From Clostridia bacterium (lineage in GTDB: Bacteria > Bacillota_A > Clostridia > Christensenellales > Aristaeellaceae), in NCBI GenBank assembly GCA_017530275.1, contig JAFXMP010000291.1, positions 1-17,920 of the forward strand: a stretch of DNA of 17,920 nt, in the 5' to 3' direction. Below, piece by piece: positions 1-5,716 of the stretch. Each line of letters opens with the position of its first letter. The first letter of the stretch is position 1. The position numbers and the translations under genes were made by a program. The notes under the pieces were generated by a model that saw only the letters and a program-made list of their open reading frames with translations, searched no databases and was not told where the DNA came from.

Positions 1-116
1 AGGGTGGAGAGTGGAGGGTGGAGTTATATATAGTGATTCGCAGTTTATCCTGCAAGTTGCTATTCAAAAGTGACAGACAATTCAAAACTCCACCCTCCAC
101 CCTCCAAACTCCACAC
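1..116. repeat. palindromic element with 7-bp periodic arms (left copy)
   Basis: Two arms face each other: a G-rich arm at 1-25 and its C-rich partner at 86-114. The innermost 13 bases pair perfectly (13-25 with 86-98), and pairing continues outward with a few mismatches. Each arm is a run of 7-base units of the kind GGAGGGT/GGAGAGT. The roughly 60-base centre is AT-rich and shows no coding potential. Together the arms would fold into a long hairpin. A second element of the same build lies at 17231-17314. I see no transposase or terminal features, so this is called a repetitive extragenic palindrome rather than an insertion sequence. Confidence 0.6.
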
Positions 117-191
117 GAACTGAAAGTATTCTTTCACAGGCCAGATAAAATATTCCTTTAAGTTTGCTTGCTTCGAAGGGAGGTTTTCTTT

Positions 192-1061
192 TTGCCGTCT
201 ATTCTCCAGAAAAACATGAAAAATGAGCGCGTAGTGGCCTATACTGAAATCGTGCTGGGCTGTCTCATCGGCGGCGCGGCATACCCGCTGTTTCTGGTGC
301 CCAACAATATCGCACCGGGCGGCTTGACAGGCATCGCCACCATTTTCAATTATTTGTGGGGCTGGCCGGTGGGCATCGTGAGCATGATCTTGAACCTGCC
401 TTTATTTGTGATCGGCTGGAGGGCCATGGGCCGGGTGTTTGTGTTCCGTTCGCTGGTCGCCACCCTCCTGTTTTCAGCGTTTATTGATTTATTACAGCTC
501 CCACCGCTGACCGACGATATCCTGCTGGGCTCGGTCTACGGGGCGCTGGTACTGGGCGTTGGCCTGGGGCTGATCCTGCGGGGCGGGGCCACCACCGGCG
601 GCTCGGACATGGTTGCCCGCATGGTGCACAAGAAATTTCCCATCGTCACGGTGGGCGGATTCCTGTTCCTGATCGACTGCGCTGTGATCCTGTGCGCCGC
701 CTTTACCATGAGCACCCGGGCCGCCCTGTACGCCCTGATCTGCATTTTCGTCAGCGCCAGAGCGGTGGACCTTGTACTGGCCGGTTTCGGCTCCTCCAAG
801 GCGTGCTTCATCATCACCAATCATGCGGAAAACATTTCCGGCCGTATCATGGAGGAAATGAACCGGGGCGTTACCATGCTGTCCGCCACCGGCGCTTACA
901 GCGGCAACAGCCATACGCTGCTCATCAGCGTGGTCACTCAGCGTGAAGTGATCCCGATCAAAAAAATCGTCCGCCAGGAGGACGATAAAGCTTTCATGTT
1001 CATCACCGACACCCACGAAACCCTGGGCGAAGGTTTCAACGCCTTGAACGGGGAAGGCTGA
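192..1061 (+). CDS. YitT family membrane protein (DUF161 + DUF2179)
   Basis: This is an integral membrane protein of the YitT/DUF161 family with a C-terminal DUF2179 domain. The transport role is unproven for the family. About six hydrophobic segments fill residues 15-205. Family signatures APGGLTG (41-47) and GGATTGGSD (131-139) are visible, and the soluble DUF2179 region covers about 223-277. The length of 289 residues is normal. The start is taken as the TTG at 192, because AAGGGAGG (175-182) lies 9 bases upstream; an upstream TTG at 168 and the ATG at 216 have no such site. uppP follows after 103 bases and has its own promoter. A 13-bp tandem repeat crosses the stop codon. Confidence 0.85.
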   Translation: MPSILQKNMKNERVVAYTEIVLGCLIGGAAYPLFLVPNNIAPGGLTGIATIFNYLWGWPVGIVSMILNLPLFVIGWRAMGRVFVFRSLVATLLFSAFIDLLQLPPLTDDILLGSVYGALVLGVGLGLILRGGATTGGSDMVARMVHKKFPIVTVGGFLFLIDCAVILCAAFTMSTRAALYALICIFVSARAVDLVLAGFGSSKACFIITNHAENISGRIMEEMNRGVTMLSATGAYSGNSHTLLISVVTQREVIPIKKIVRQEDDKAFMFITDTHETLGEGFNALNGEG

Positions 1062-1081
1062 AACACTTGGCTGAAACACTT
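1056..1081. repeat. 13-bp perfect tandem duplication across a stop codon
   Basis: GGCTGAAACACTT occurs twice head to tail at 1056-1068 and 1069-1081. The first copy contains the TGA stop of the yitT-like gene, so the duplication leaves the protein unchanged and only lengthens the spacer. It looks like a recent slippage event. Confidence 0.8.
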
Positions 1082-1092
1082 CAAAAATACCC

Positions 1093-1121
1093 TTGCGTGT
1101 TTCTCTCCTCCGTGCTATCAT
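1093..1121 (+). promoter_or_regulatory. predicted promoter of uppP
   Basis: TTGCGT (1093-1098) and TATCAT (1116-1121) are separated by 17 bases, a good match to a housekeeping sigma promoter. Transcription would start near 1128, so the mRNA would open with the inverted repeat at 1129-1148. Confidence 0.6.
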
Positions 1122-1128
1122 GGAAGAA

Positions 1129-1148
1129 CCGTTCCATTTCTGGAACGG
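1129..1148 (+). promoter_or_regulatory. perfect 8-bp inverted repeat at the uppP mRNA 5' end
   Basis: CCGTTCCA (1129-1136) and TGGAACGG (1141-1148) are perfect inverse complements around a 4-base TTTC loop. No T-run follows, so it is not a terminator. It sits between the predicted start of transcription and the ribosome binding site of uppP. It could be a stabilising 5' hairpin, a weak cover over the ribosome binding site (the right arm touches GGAG at 1147-1150), or a repressor operator. Confidence 0.6.
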
Positions 1149-1164
1149 AGAAAGGATCGTGACT

Positions 1165-2007
1165 ATGAACGTATTGCAAGCGGCTGTCCTGGGCATCATC
1201 CAGGGTCTTGCCGAATTTCTGCCCATTTCCTCCAGCGGCCATCTTGAAATCGCCCAGCGGCTTATGGGCCTGCAGGCTGATTCCATGTCCATGATGCTGC
1301 TGACCGTACTGCTCCATGTGGGCACGCTGGCGGCGGTGATCGTGGTGTTCTGGAAAGATTGGATCGACATTTTGAAAAACCTGTTTCATTCCAAACTGCT
1401 GGGTCTGCTGATCCTTGCGTCCCTGCCTGCTATCATTGTGAAGCTGGGCCTCAAAGCCATTGATGTGGATATCGACGCGCTGTTCGGGGGCGGTTTCCTT
1501 GGCATCGGCTTTCTGGTGACCTGCGTGTTCCTGGTGCTGGCGGAAGTGTTCAGCAGACGAGGAAGGCATCACGCAAAAAGACAGGTCGAGGTGAAAAACG
1601 CCCTGGTCATGGGCTGTTTTCAGGCGCTCGCCATGCTTCCCGGCGTTTCCCGCAGCGGGTCTTCCACCCTGGGCGGCACCGCCACAGGATTGACCAAGCG
1701 GAACGCTATCAGGTTTTCCTTCCTCATGAGCGCGCCCGCCGTGCTGGGCAGCCTGATCCTGGAAGGTAAGGACGCTTACGAGCTGGGCGCTTTCGATTTC
1801 CTGACTGAAAACCTGGTACCCGTCATCGTAGGCGTGCTGCTGGCGGCGGTAATCGGCTTCTTCACCGCCCGCATCATGCTGAGAATCGTCAACAAGGTAT
1901 CCTTCGCTTGGTTCGCCCTGTACGTGCTCCTGATCGGTGCGGCGGTGATCGTGATGCAGGTCACCGGTACTGCGGGCTTCCCGCCCATCTCTCTGCCGTT
2001 TTCCTAA
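1165..2007 (+). CDS. uppP: undecaprenyl-diphosphatase (UppP/BacA)
   Basis: UppP dephosphorylates undecaprenyl pyrophosphate at the cytoplasmic membrane. This recycles the lipid carrier of peptidoglycan synthesis and, when overexpressed, gives bacitracin resistance. The N-terminal signature EFLPISSSGHLE begins at residue 17, and the second signature PGVSRSGS lies in the middle of the protein. Both are conserved active-site stretches of the family. The rest is hydrophobic, with about eight membrane segments, and 280 residues is a normal length. The start at ATG 1165 is chosen because GGAGAAAGGA (1147-1156) precedes it and the family starts just before this motif. An extension to 1093 would run through the promoter and hairpin. 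It has its own promoter and a probable terminator at 2033-2063. Confidence 0.95.
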   Translation: MNVLQAAVLGIIQGLAEFLPISSSGHLEIAQRLMGLQADSMSMMLLTVLLHVGTLAAVIVVFWKDWIDILKNLFHSKLLGLLILASLPAIIVKLGLKAIDVDIDALFGGGFLGIGFLVTCVFLVLAEVFSRRGRHHAKRQVEVKNALVMGCFQALAMLPGVSRSGSSTLGGTATGLTKRNAIRFSFLMSAPAVLGSLILEGKDAYELGAFDFLTENLVPVIVGVLLAAVIGFFTARIMLRIVNKVSFAWFALYVLLIGAAVIVMQVTGTAGFPPISLPFS

Positions 2008-2032
2008 TTTTGCCCATAGCATGAAATCGGGG

Positions 2033-2063
2033 CTGTTGCAGATGCAGCAGTCCTTTGTCTTTT
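2033..2063 (+). terminator. probable Rho-independent terminator of uppP
   Basis: CTGTTGC (2033-2039) pairs with GCAGCAG (2044-2050) around a 4-base loop, with one G-U pair, followed by the T-rich tail TCCTTTGTCTTTT. It lies 26 bases after the uppP stop and just before the converging SRAP gene. Confidence 0.5.
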
Positions 2064-2092
2064 GATCCGGATTCAATCATTCATTCGTCTGA

Positions 2093-2800
2093 TCAAATGC
2101 ATCCGCTCCTGTCCGGCTCCGCAGCGCCGCGGGTATAAACCATTTCTTTTTCACAGTCATTCAGCACAGCGCACGGATCAGCGGCACGATTCAGCCATTC
2201 CGCCCGCGTCCTGTCAGAGAAAATAACGGGCATACGGTCATGAATAAAGGCTATTTCTTTTGCGGCGTCCCTCGTCAGAATGGAAAGAAGGGGAAGCCGC
2301 TGCGAATCCTCAAAGCGATAGATCGCCGCCAGATACATAAGGCCCTTCTGTTTGGGCCGAATGGCGTATTTGATTTTTTGTATGTTTTGCCTGTGCGTTT
2401 TGGAAACGCTTTCCTGTTGGATTTGCAGGGAAGAAATGCCGTCCAGCATGCTTTCCTGTCCATCCCGCGTTTCCCATTCAAAATACCAGGAACAGGGAAT
2501 CAGGCAGCGGCGTTCCTGCATGGAAGCGCGAAATATAGGCTTTTCCAGGGCCGTTTCACTGCGGGTATTGATGATAAGCCCCTTGTGATCGGCCCGATGG
2601 AAACCCCACTGAAAGGGAAAAGCACCGACATTTCCATGCTTTCCCATAGCCAAGGCCGCAACCGTCGCGGAAGGAAACACTTCGCCTTTGGCAATCGCGC
2701 TTTCGCCAACAATGGCCTGTTGCCGCCTGGATGCTTCTTCAATCATCATGGTGAGCAATTCGTCTTCCCCTTCTTCGGCAATAAAAAACCGTCCGCACAT
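2093..2800 (-). CDS. SRAP/HMCES-type abasic-site DNA-protein crosslinking protein (YedK-like)
   Basis: SRAP-domain proteins bond covalently to abasic sites in single-stranded DNA through the alpha-amino and thiol groups of Cys2. All key residues are visible: Cys2 in MCGRF, the NTR motif at 78-80, Glu108 in WYFEWE, and His187 in IHDRMPVI. The start is ATG 2800. It places Cys2 right after Met, and GAGGTG (2809-2814) sits 8 bases upstream. The in-frame ATG at 2804-2806 is only 2 bases from that site and would bury the catalytic cysteine. The length is 235 residues, with a hydrophilic insertion at about 112-140 before KYAIRPK. It is the last gene of the dinB cassette, 48 bases after the 82-residue gene, which supports a DNA-damage role. 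Confidence 0.93.
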   Translation of the reverse strand: MCGRFFIAEEGEDELLTMMIEEASRRQQAIVGESAIAKGEVFPSATVAALAMGKHGNVGAFPFQWGFHRADHKGLIINTRSETALEKPIFRASMQERRCLIPCSWYFEWETRDGQESMLDGISSLQIQQESVSKTHRQNIQKIKYAIRPKQKGLMYLAAIYRFEDSQRLPLLSILTRDAAKEIAFIHDRMPVIFSDRTRAEWLNRAADPCAVLNDCEKEMVYTRGAAEPDRSGCI

Positions 2801-2848
2801 TTTCATAGCACCTCACATTTTTTCAGATGAAACGCACGCAGCACACCA

Positions 2849-3097
2849 TTACGGTTCTTCCAGAAACCAGTAATCACGGTCATGGAAAAGATAAACGATA
2901 TTTTGTCCAATACGGCAGGTATACCGCATTCCTTGCCCGCCTACTTTCAACGCGGGGGCCAAGCGTATTTCCGTCACGCGGTCTATTACCGTTTTCTGCC
3001 CATCTTCCGTTTTGAACATCAGCGGAATGATGCGGCCATCAGGCATGAAGTCTGCCCGCACTTTGACGTATTCCTTGTGATCCTCGGGAAAATCCAT
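2849..3097 (-). CDS. conserved-looking small protein in the dinB cassette (82 aa)
   Basis: This is an 82-residue protein with a perfect ribosome binding site (GGAGGG at 3106-3111) 8 bases before ATG 3097. It starts 15 bases after the dinB stop, so it is almost certainly translated with dinB. The composition is charged and probably beta-rich, with GGQGMRYTCRI in the middle and an aromatic C-terminus (YWFLEEP). There is no signal peptide, membrane segment or metal motif. I recall similar short proteins beside dinB genes in Clostridia, but I cannot name a characterised function. Its position between a translesion polymerase and an abasic-site protein suggests an accessory role in damage tolerance; this is inference. 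Confidence 0.8.
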   Translation of the reverse strand: MDFPEDHKEYVKVRADFMPDGRIIPLMFKTEDGQKTVIDRVTEIRLAPALKVGGQGMRYTCRIGQNIVYLFHDRDYWFLEEP

Positions 3098-3112
3098 TGT
3101 CGCTGCCCTCCG

Positions 3113-4360
3113 TTATCCTGCCCAGAAGGGAACTGGGTGAATCGTGTGGTCTTCCTTGGGTTTCAGCCCTGCCAATGTTGGATCAGTCAATACCACGCCC
3201 CGCTGTACGACATTGTGCCCATATCTGCGGCGAAGATCGTCAATCGCCCTGTCCAGATTTTCCTTTTTCATCCGCTGTGTCGGGTCTTCTGTAAAGGATA
3301 ACTGCATCGGGGCCGAAGCAGGGGTCAAGTGTGAACAGGAAATGCCTACGCTGCGCAGAGGAAAACAATGCCCAAATCGGTTATGAAACAGTTGGAACGC
3401 AGCATCGGCAATTTCCGAAGTAATATCGGTGGGCCTTTCCAGCATCGTTTGACATCCAGAAGTAATCAGTTCGGTGGTCCGTGCGGATATGCTGACACAC
3501 CGAGTACGGAAGCCATGTTCCCGCAGCCGCGCAGCCACACTTTCCGCCAGCAGATAATAAACACACTTTGCGTCTTCCATCGTCTGAATATCATGCGGGG
3601 TAGTGGTGCTGTTGCCGATGGATTTGATGGCCGCTGTGGCTGTTATCGGCATGACGGGGGAGGAATCCAAACCCAGGGCGAATGCCTGCAGCAGCAGCCC
3701 GTTTTTGCCCAGCATCATTTTCAGCAGGCCATCGTCCGCCCGCGCCAAATCGCCGATCGTACGGATGTTGATTCGTGCCAGTTTTTTTGTCGTAGCAGGG
3801 CCGACATAAAGCAAATCTTTCGCGGGAAGCGGCCAGATTTTTTCTTTGAAGGTTTCAGGATAAATGGCCGTAGTACCGTCTGGTTTTTTGAAATCACTGC
3901 CCAGCTTCGCAAAAATCTTGTTATTTGCGACGCCAATTGAGACGGTGATACCCAGTTCACGCTTGACTCGTTCCCGCAGCTTATCAGCAAGAAGCTTTCC
4001 TTGGCGGATGTTTTGCACTTCGTCAGAAACGTCCAGCCAGTTTTCATCCAACCCGAATGCTTCTACACGGTTTGAATATTCCTCCCAGATAGACCGCATC
4101 ATTTGGGAAAAATGAACGTACAAGTCATAATTGGGCGGCACAGTGACCAATCCGGCGCAGCTTTGTTTTGCCTGCCAAATGGCTTGCCCCACTTTGACGC
4201 CCATCCGCTTTGCGGGGTAATTCGCAGTCAGTACAATGCCATGCCGCGCTTCTGGATCGCCGCATACTGCAACAGGCTTACTGCGAATAGACGGATGATA
4301 CAGGCATTCCACCGAAGCATAAAAGCAATTCGCGTCTACATGGAGAATGGTTCTGGACAT
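3113..4360 (-). CDS. dinB: Y-family DNA polymerase IV (DinB-like)
   Basis: This is a translesion DNA polymerase that copies past damaged bases. Catalytic acids are in place: Asp9 in HVDANCFYASVE (the metal ligand, with Tyr14 at the steric-gate position) and Asp105-Glu106 in GLDENWLDVS. Helix-hairpin-helix-like sequence around LLYVGPATTKKLARINI and a C-terminal little-finger region follow. At 415 residues the length is normal. ATG 4360 is preferred over the in-frame TTG at 4373-4375, because AAGGTGG lies just upstream of the ATG and family alignment starts here. The gene heads a three-gene minus-strand cassette behind a consensus promoter (4412-4439) and a LexA-like box (4388-4399), so damage induction is expected. 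No beta-clamp-binding motif was confirmed by eye. Confidence 0.93.
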   Translation of the reverse strand: MSRTILHVDANCFYASVECLYHPSIRSKPVAVCGDPEARHGIVLTANYPAKRMGVKVGQAIWQAKQSCAGLVTVPPNYDLYVHFSQMMRSIWEEYSNRVEAFGLDENWLDVSDEVQNIRQGKLLADKLRERVKRELGITVSIGVANNKIFAKLGSDFKKPDGTTAIYPETFKEKIWPLPAKDLLYVGPATTKKLARINIRTIGDLARADDGLLKMMLGKNGLLLQAFALGLDSSPVMPITATAAIKSIGNSTTTPHDIQTMEDAKCVYYLLAESVAARLREHGFRTRCVSISARTTELITSGCQTMLERPTDITSEIADAAFQLFHNRFGHCFPLRSVGISCSHLTPASAPMQLSFTEDPTQRMKKENLDRAIDDLRRRYGHNVVQRGVVLTDPTLAGLKPKEDHTIHPVPFWAG

Positions 4361-4387
4361 TTGCGCCACCTTCAAAAGAGCCTATGA

Positions 4388-4399
4388 GAACAGCAGTTC
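4388..4399 (-). promoter_or_regulatory. candidate LexA/DinR operator (SOS box)
   Basis: GAAC-AGCA-GTTC has two perfect half sites with the 4-base spacing of the Bacillota LexA/DinR box. The spacer fits the B. subtilis consensus only partly. It lies 28-39 bases upstream of the dinB start and about 6-17 bases downstream of the predicted transcription start, where a bound repressor would block RNA polymerase. Confidence 0.65.
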
Positions 4400-4411
4400 C
4401 CTTTAATGCGT

Positions 4412-4439
4412 ATTATAGCATTAAAGAGCGTTTTGTCAA
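4412..4439 (-). promoter_or_regulatory. consensus promoter of the dinB cassette
   Basis: Read on the minus strand, a perfect TTGACA (4434-4439) and a perfect TATAAT (4412-4417) are separated by 16 bases. Transcription would start near 4405. A full-consensus promoter with an operator just downstream is typical of a tightly repressed gene. The -10 box lies in the loop of a 9-bp inverted repeat (4401-4409 with 4418-4426). Confidence 0.8.
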
Positions 4440-4451
4440 TGCTCTTTTTTT
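4423..4451 (+). terminator. hairpin with T-run reading away from dinB
   Basis: AAAGAGC (4423-4429) pairs with GCTCTTT (4441-4447) around an 11-base loop, followed by further Ts to 4451, so it resembles an intrinsic terminator on the plus strand. No plus-strand gene precedes it. It might stop antisense transcription through the dinB cassette before the xylan operon. The dinB -35 box lies inside its loop. Confidence 0.4.
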
Positions 4452-4616
4452 CATCTTGTACCATTTGGCAGTAAGCGGTTGCCCTGCCTTTACGGACTTT
4501 TTTGCGTGTTATCCAATTGCAGGTTTTTCCCTGTTTTCCCTTCCGCTGGAAGGAAATCGCCGCCAGACGGCGTATTTTATCGAAAATACCGAAGACCTGA
4601 AAGGAGAGAAACCTTC

Positions 4617-5693
4617 ATGAAAAAATCTTGGCCTCTGGATACAGCAGTATCTTTCGATCCTTACTGGGGCGAACCGAACCGCGACGGCGACCAAGGATAC
4701 GAACTTCTGCCGGACGGCAGGGTTACTGTACGTTTGAAAGCGCCCGGCGCCAAGGAAGTGGCCCTGGATCAATTTGGCCGGCTGCACCCTCTGGCCGCCC
4801 AGAATGACGGCATGTGGGAGGGCACGGTGGATTTGGGCCGCGGCTTTCAGTATTTCTTCCTGAAAATCGACGGAAACGACGTGCTTTCCCCCTATCTGCC
4901 TATCGGCTACGGCTGCTGCCGTCCCATGAATTTTCTGGATATCCCGGTTTCCGGCGAAGAGGAATGGGCCACGCTGGACGATATTCCCCACGGCGCGGTG
5001 ACCCGTCATTATTTCAATTCTTCCGTGACCGGGAAGCAGGAAATCTGTCTGGTATACACCCCCGCTTCTTTTGATCCCGCGAAAAAATATCCCGTACTGT
5101 ATTTGCAGCATGGCTACGGGGAGAACGAAACGGGCTGGGTATACCAGGGCCATGTGGGCCGCATCGCGGACCGGCTGCTGCATGATGGCGCGATGCGGGA
5201 AATGATCATCGTCATGGGCAACGGCATGACCCAGGGAAGCGATCCCCATCAGGGCCGGATGCTGTTCCCCCAGGTGCTGATCCAGGACCTGATTCCTTTC
5301 ATTGAAGCGCATTATCCTGTGTTTGCAGATAAATGGCACCGGGCTATGGCGGGCCTGAGCATGGGCAGCTTCCAGACCAGCATCGTCACCCTCACCCATC
5401 CCGACCTGTTCGGTTATGCCGGACTGTTCAGCGGCTTCCTTCGCGCCATTCGGGAAGGCAATAACGAGCATTTGGCTCTGCTGGACGATAAAGAAAAGTT
5501 CCAGGCCGCTTTCCGGGTGTTCTATCGCGCCATGGGCACGGAGGACCAGTTCTTCCACGCTTTCCAGGCGGATGATGAACTGATCCGGGAGAAGGACGTT
5601 TCCATGCTTCGCCGCACCTTCCCCGGCGGCCATGATTGGGGCGTATGGCGCAGGTGTATCCACGATTTCCTGCCCATGCTGTTCCAGGAATGA
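4617..5693 (+). CDS. CE1-type esterase, likely feruloyl esterase, with N-terminal Ig-like/CBM48-like domain
   Basis: This is an alpha/beta-hydrolase of the esterase D / XynZ feruloyl-esterase type, expected to release ferulate (or acetate) from arabinoxylan. Residues about 25-110 form an Ig-like/CBM48-like domain, followed by the catalytic domain. Visible catalytic residues are the nucleophile Ser248 in AGLSMGS, the probable acid Asp310 in GTEDQF, and His339 in GGHDWG; VLYLQHGYGENETGW is typical of this esterase class. The start at ATG 4617 has GGAGAG upstream (from 4603); the frame continues upstream without a ribosome site. There are 358 residues and no signal peptide, so it acts in the cytoplasm. 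It opens the xylan operon, with the GH10-GH43 gene starting 23 bases later. No convincing promoter was found in 4452-4600. Confidence 0.88.
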   Translation: MKKSWPLDTAVSFDPYWGEPNRDGDQGYELLPDGRVTVRLKAPGAKEVALDQFGRLHPLAAQNDGMWEGTVDLGRGFQYFFLKIDGNDVLSPYLPIGYGCCRPMNFLDIPVSGEEEWATLDDIPHGAVTRHYFNSSVTGKQEICLVYTPASFDPAKKYPVLYLQHGYGENETGWVYQGHVGRIADRLLHDGAMREMIIVMGNGMTQGSDPHQGRMLFPQVLIQDLIPFIEAHYPVFADKWHRAMAGLSMGSFQTSIVTLTHPDLFGYAGLFSGFLRAIREGNNEHLALLDDKEKFQAAFRVFYRAMGTEDQFFHAFQADDELIREKDVSMLRRTFPGGHDWGVWRRCIHDFLPMLFQE

Positions 5694-5716
5694 AGAAAAG
5701 CAGGAGGTGCTTACAG

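Noticed and set aside
492..1370. 292-codon open frame on the minus strand opposite the yitT-like and uppP genes
   Set aside because: It overlaps two clear genes on the plus strand, has no ribosome site and a His/Gln/Gly-rich composition typical of the reverse of GC-rich coding DNA.
1081..2076. 331-codon open frame on the minus strand opposite uppP
   Set aside because: It is a mirror frame of an unmistakable uppP and has no recognisable motif.
2240..2830. 196-codon plus-strand frame opposite the SRAP gene
   Set aside because: The minus-strand gene carries all SRAP active-site residues and a ribosome site; the plus frame has neither motif nor site.
4552..4565. Possible catabolite-responsive (cre) site upstream of the xylan operon
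   Set aside because: GGAAATCGCCGCCA fits the loose TGNAANCGNNNNCA pattern except for one key base, and the AT-preferring positions are C/G. It is too weak to call.
4558..4572. CGCCG/CGGCG mini-hairpin in the leader of the esterase gene
   Set aside because: A stem of only 5 bp without a clear T-run is expected by chance in GC-rich DNA.
4509..5663. 384-codon minus-strand frame opposite the esterase
   Set aside because: It is a shadow of the esterase frame, with low-complexity His/Gln-rich content and no ribosome site.
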